From Flaviflagellibacter rhizophilus (GTDB lineage Bacteria > Pseudomonadota > Alphaproteobacteria > Rhizobiales > Methylopilaceae), in the NCBI RefSeq assembly GCF_033898525.1, contig NZ_JAXAFJ010000001.1, positions 620,001 to 684,000 on the forward strand: 64,000 nucleotides of DNA, read 5' to 3'. Each line of letters starts with the position of its first letter. Within the stretch, counting starts at the first letter, position 1. A model generated the notes under the pieces. It ran no database searches, was not told the origin of the DNA, and worked only from the letters and a program-made list of their open reading frames with translations. Shown here in pieces: positions 60,878 to 64,000 of the stretch. A program made the translations under genes and the position numbers.

Positions 60878-61642
60878 GTGCTGTTCGACCTCCCCCCATT
60901 CCTGCGCCGTCCGGCAGCTCAACCGTCCACCATCCAGGTGATCGTGGACGGCCGGCCGGTGTCCATCGCGGTGCGACGCCACGCCAGCGCGCGCCGGCTC
61001 ACGCTGCGGGTGCGCATTGCGCGTGGCGATGTGGTGATGACGCTCCCTGCACGCGTCAGCCTCAAGGCGGCGCAGGCATTTGCCGAACGGCAGGTGCCAT
61101 GGATCGGCGAACGGCTGCGCGGTTTGTCGGGAGCGGTGCCGTTTGCCGACGGCGCGGAGGTACCCGTCCGCGGCGTGATGCACCGGATCGCGCCCGCCGG
61201 CACGCGCGCGGTGACGCGGCTGGCAGATCCGGATGATGGCGGCAGTCCCCTGCTGCTGGTGGGCGGATCGCCCGATCATCTGCCTCGCCGCACGCTGGAC
61301 TTCCTGAAGCGGGAGGCAAAGCGCGATCTCGATGCAGCCGTCGCCCGGCATGCCTTGGCGCTCGGCGTCACCACGGCACGCATCACCATCAAGGACACGC
61401 GCAGCCGCTGGGGCTCCTGCTCATCGCAGGGTGCGCTGGCCTTTTCGTGGCGCCTCGTCATGGCGCCGCCCATGGTGCTGGACTACGTGGCCGCGCATGA
61501 GGTGGCCCACCGGCGCGAGATGAACCACAGCCCGCGCTTCTGGGCCATCGTCCTCGATCTGTTCCCGCAGACGGACGCCGCCGAGGCCTGGCTGAAAGCA
61601 CATGGCGCGGGGCTGCACAGGTATGGCACGGCGGAGCTTTAG
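60878..61642 (+). CDS. YgjP-like metal-dependent hydrolase (M48/SprT-like)
   Basis: 254 residues, GTG start. The zincin motif HEVAH (about residue 206) in the segment YVAAHEVAHRREMNHSPRF, with a downstream His as third ligand, and the preceding SRWGSCSSQGALAFSWRL (~residue 170) are diagnostic of the YgjP/WLM family. Its N-terminal region contains IAVRRHASARRLTLRVR. Function in the cell is not established. It follows the alpha/beta hydrolase by 42 bases, and its stop overlaps that of the convergent PBP gene. Confidence 0.87.
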   Translation: MLFDLPPFLRRPAAQPSTIQVIVDGRPVSIAVRRHASARRLTLRVRIARGDVVMTLPARVSLKAAQAFAERQVPWIGERLRGLSGAVPFADGAEVPVRGVMHRIAPAGTRAVTRLADPDDGGSPLLLVGGSPDHLPRRTLDFLKREAKRDLDAAVARHALALGVTTARITIKDTRSRWGSCSSQGALAFSWRLVMAPPMVLDYVAAHEVAHRREMNHSPRFWAIVLDLFPQTDAAEAWLKAHGAGLHRYGTAEL

Positions 61643-63897
61643 CCGCCGAACAGGCGCTTGATCAGGTCGATGGGATTGCGGATCGGCGCTTCCTCGCGCT
61701 GCGGCGGACGGCCGCCTCCCCACATATTGTCCCGTGCACGGGGCGGAGGCGCATCGGCCAGCACCGCGCGCGGCTCATAGAGCCCGGGCAGCGAGGCCAT
61801 CGCCATTCCGCGATGGGCCTGAACCATGAACCGGTTCCAGATATCGACCGGCAGCCCACCGCCCGACGCTTTCTTGGTGGGCGAGGAATTATCGTTGCCC
61901 AGCCACACCACGGTGACGAGCTGGCCGGTATAGCCGGCGAACCAGGCGTCACGGTAATCCTGGCTCGTTCCGGTCTTGCCGGCTGCCTGCCACCCGCCGA
62001 GATCCGCCTTGCGGGCGGTGCCGACGCGCAGGGTCTCGGACATCATCTGGTTCATCATTGCCACATATTGCGGCGCCACCACCTGTCCGAGGCCGGAGCC
62101 GCGGCGCTCGTAGAGCACCTTTCCGCCATCGGCCGTGCGCACGCGGCGCACCACATGAGGGATGACGCCCTGCCCGCCATTGGCAAACGGCACATAGGCG
62201 CCGGCAAGCTCCAGCGGCGTCACCTCCGAGGTGCCGAGCGCAATGGAGGCATTCGGCTGCAGCGTCGAGGTCATGCCCATGCGCTGGGCGACGGAGACCA
62301 CATTGGCGGGCCCCGCCTCCACGGCCAGCCGCACGGCGACCGTGTTCAGCGACGTCGCAAGGCCCTGCGTCAGCGTCACGGGTCCATGGTATTTCTTGTC
62401 GAAGTTCTCCGGCGCCCATTTGCCTATGCGGATGGGCGCGTCGGCGATGCGGGTGTCCGGCGTCATGCCCTGCTCCACCGCCGTCAGGTAGACGAACGGC
62501 TTGAACGCCGATCCCGGCTGGCGATGCGCGGCCACTGCGCGGTTGAACTGGCTCTGCGCATAGGAGCGCCCGCCCACCAGGGCCTTCACGGCGCCCTTGG
62601 TGTCGAGCGCGACGAGGGCTCCCTGCGAGACGCCGAGCTTGCCGCCGCTGTCGGCAAGTCCGCCGGACAAGGCCTGCTCAGCCTCCGCCTGAAGTAATGG
62701 ATCCACGGTGGTGTCGACCACCACGTCCTGCTCGATCTTCCCGACCAGATCGCCGAGCTGGTCCACCACCCAGTCGGCGACATAGCCGGAGGCACCGTCG
62801 GAGCGGGCGTTCGCGACCGAGGGCGCGGTGCTCATGGCCTTCTTGGCCTCGGCCGCAGTGACGTAGCCCTGCTCCGCCATGGCCGCCAGGACCACGCGGC
62901 TGCGGGCTTCGGCGGCCTCCGGATCGCGCGTCGGGGCAAGCCGCGACGGCGCCTTGACGAGGCCGGCGAGGATCGCGCTCTCCTGCAGGGTCATGAAGGA
63001 GGCCGGCTTGCCAAAATAGCGCTGCGAGGCCTGTTCCACGCCATAGGCACCGGAGCCGAAATAGACGCGGTTGAGATAAAGCTCGAGGATCTCGTCCTTG
63101 GACAGCCGCGCCTCCAGCCATACGGCCAGGATGGCTTCCTGGATCTTGCGCTCCATGGAGCGCTCAGGCGTCAGGAACAGGTTCTTCGCGAGCTGCTGGG
63201 TCAGCGTGGAGCCGCCCTGTACCACGCTTCCCGCCTGCATGTTCACCACGAAGGCGCGCAGCAGGCCAATGGGATCGACGCCATAGTGCGACCGGAAACG
63301 CTGGTCCTCGATGGCGATGAAGGCCTGCGGAAGATAAGGCGGCACCTCTTTCAAAGTAACCTTGGAGCCGATCCCATCGCCGCGCATCGCCAGCGTCGAG
63401 CCGTCGACGGCCAGCACGGTTACGCTCGGTGCACGCGGCGGAATCTTGAGATCGCCGATGTCCGGTAGCTTGGTCGCCTCATAGGCGACAATGCCGCCGC
63501 CGGCGAGCACGGCAAGAACCACCAGCAAGGCGGAAGCCTTGATGAGGAACCCCCAGGGGAACCAGCCCCGGCGTCCGCCGCCGCGCGCCTTGCGGCGCTT
63601 GGGCTTTCCTTCCCCGCGCAGCGGGTGCGAGCGCTGCCGGCTTGCCATGTCCTGCCCTGCTCTGTCATCGCCATGCTGGAGCCGTGGCTCCGGCCGGGAT
63701 GCGGGTTCCTCGCGCACGGCGCGCAGCTGGCCGCTCCGGTCGAAGTCCATCTCCGGACGGGCCTTGCGGGCCCCACGGCCCGGGGCGCCGCCGGCGCGAT
63801 CGTCGGCAGTGAGGCGGAGGTCCAGCAACTCCTCGGGATGTGCGTCGAAGCTGGGCTCCTTGCGGTCCCGCCCCTTCTTTCCGCGCCCCTCGAACAT
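61639..63897 (-). CDS. class A penicillin-binding protein (PBP1A family)
   Basis: 752 residues from ATG 63897 (MFEGRGKKG), with AAAGGGG before it. A basic, low-complexity cytoplasmic part of ~115 residues precedes a single membrane helix (FLIKASALLVVLAVLAGG, ~residues 117-135). Then a GT51 transglycosylase domain (EDQRFRSHYGVD, QGGSTLTQQLAKNLFL) and a transpeptidase domain with the SxxK active Ser in PGSAFKPF, SLNT, and KTGTSQDYRDAWF follow. It polymerises and cross-links peptidoglycan. The unusually long cytoplasmic tail is rich in Arg/Gly/Asp. Confidence 0.93.
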   Translation of the reverse strand: MFEGRGKKGRDRKEPSFDAHPEELLDLRLTADDRAGGAPGRGARKARPEMDFDRSGQLRAVREEPASRPEPRLQHGDDRAGQDMASRQRSHPLRGEGKPKRRKARGGGRRGWFPWGFLIKASALLVVLAVLAGGGIVAYEATKLPDIGDLKIPPRAPSVTVLAVDGSTLAMRGDGIGSKVTLKEVPPYLPQAFIAIEDQRFRSHYGVDPIGLLRAFVVNMQAGSVVQGGSTLTQQLAKNLFLTPERSMERKIQEAILAVWLEARLSKDEILELYLNRVYFGSGAYGVEQASQRYFGKPASFMTLQESAILAGLVKAPSRLAPTRDPEAAEARSRVVLAAMAEQGYVTAAEAKKAMSTAPSVANARSDGASGYVADWVVDQLGDLVGKIEQDVVVDTTVDPLLQAEAEQALSGGLADSGGKLGVSQGALVALDTKGAVKALVGGRSYAQSQFNRAVAAHRQPGSAFKPFVYLTAVEQGMTPDTRIADAPIRIGKWAPENFDKKYHGPVTLTQGLATSLNTVAVRLAVEAGPANVVSVAQRMGMTSTLQPNASIALGTSEVTPLELAGAYVPFANGGQGVIPHVVRRVRTADGGKVLYERRGSGLGQVVAPQYVAMMNQMMSETLRVGTARKADLGGWQAAGKTGTSQDYRDAWFAGYTGQLVTVVWLGNDNSSPTKKASGGGLPVDIWNRFMVQAHRGMAMASLPGLYEPRAVLADAPPPRARDNMWGGGRPPQREEAPIRNPIDLIKRLFGG

Positions 63898-64000
63898 GCC
63901 CACGCCCCTTTCGGGCCCGGCGGCCATGCCGCCGGCTACCTTCTCCAGCCCTGCCTTACGACCTGCACTTTGAACATGGCGGGTTTATGAGGTGTTAACC

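Overview
The window is a GC-rich (roughly two-thirds G+C by eye) stretch of alphaproteobacterial chromosome, most likely from the Hyphomicrobiales. The evidence is the rpmI-rplT/pheS-pheT block, a sitABCD-type metal transporter, a cobalamin-riboswitch metE, a TadG-like protein and frequent ATGA/TGATG gene overlaps. The genus is not certain. I found no tRNA, rRNA, CRISPR array, transposase or phage genes. About fifty genes are supported, and many starts are set by clear GGAGG-type ribosome binding sites rather than by the longest reading frame.

Layout. 1-6.3 kb: the tail of a DUF2231 membrane protein, a PQQ-type sugar (sorbosone) dehydrogenase, a four-gene Mn/Fe importer (sitABCD) with a palindromic metal-regulator-like site, and a DedA protein. 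6.3-17.7 kb: a sugar catabolic island with a LacI regulator, an aldo/keto reductase, a ribose-type ABC transporter (two permeases, binding protein, double ATPase), DhaK and DhaL, and convergent PfkB and FGGY kinases. Its first permease appears to start at CTG, and two 9-base palindromes sit 20 bp apart at its promoter. 18-21.4 kb: a methyltransferase, then a VOC ring-cleavage dioxygenase / esterase / LysR operon resembling hydroquinone detoxification modules. 21.4-27.7 kb: an FdhF/YdeP-like molybdoenzyme, a CPA2 antiporter with a TrkA-N domain, and a large one-haem c-type cytochrome of unknown function.

27.7-38.2 kb: an exopolysaccharide locus of xanthan/acetan flavour (pyruvyltransferase, GT25, GH5 glycosidase, GumH-like GT4, GumK-like GT70, chain-length protein, WecG/GumM-like GT26, polymerase, and a divergent GT2), followed by a small RTX-repeat protein. 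38.4-41.8 kb: ArsR-SRPBCC, TetR/SDR, a broken second copy of the SDR 3' end flanked by repetitive palindromes, and a compositionally foreign coiled-coil/zinc-ribbon protein.

41.9-52.5 kb: a class I ribonucleotide reductase whose small subunit has Phe at the radical-Tyr position with ligand spacing like the chlamydial Mn/Fe class Ic enzyme; a cobalamin riboswitch and metE; and a URC-type uracil catabolism operon (URC1 GTP-cyclohydrolase-II-like, DUF1688/URC4, upp). 52.6-64 kb: an EI24 membrane protein, pheT-pheS, rplT-rpmI, a TadG-like surface/pilus protein, infC with an ATT start, an alpha/beta hydrolase, a YgjP-type metalloprotease and a class A penicillin-binding protein.

Three copies of one dispersed inverted repeat (REP-like) occur at 40.9, 46.4 and 52.5 kb. 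The most unusual items are the class Ic-like reductase, the CTG-started permease with twin operators, the URC operon, the incomplete xanthan-like locus carrying a GH5 and a GT25, and the TadG-like gene lying between infC and rpmI. I did not find a clearly undescribed defence or mobile system.
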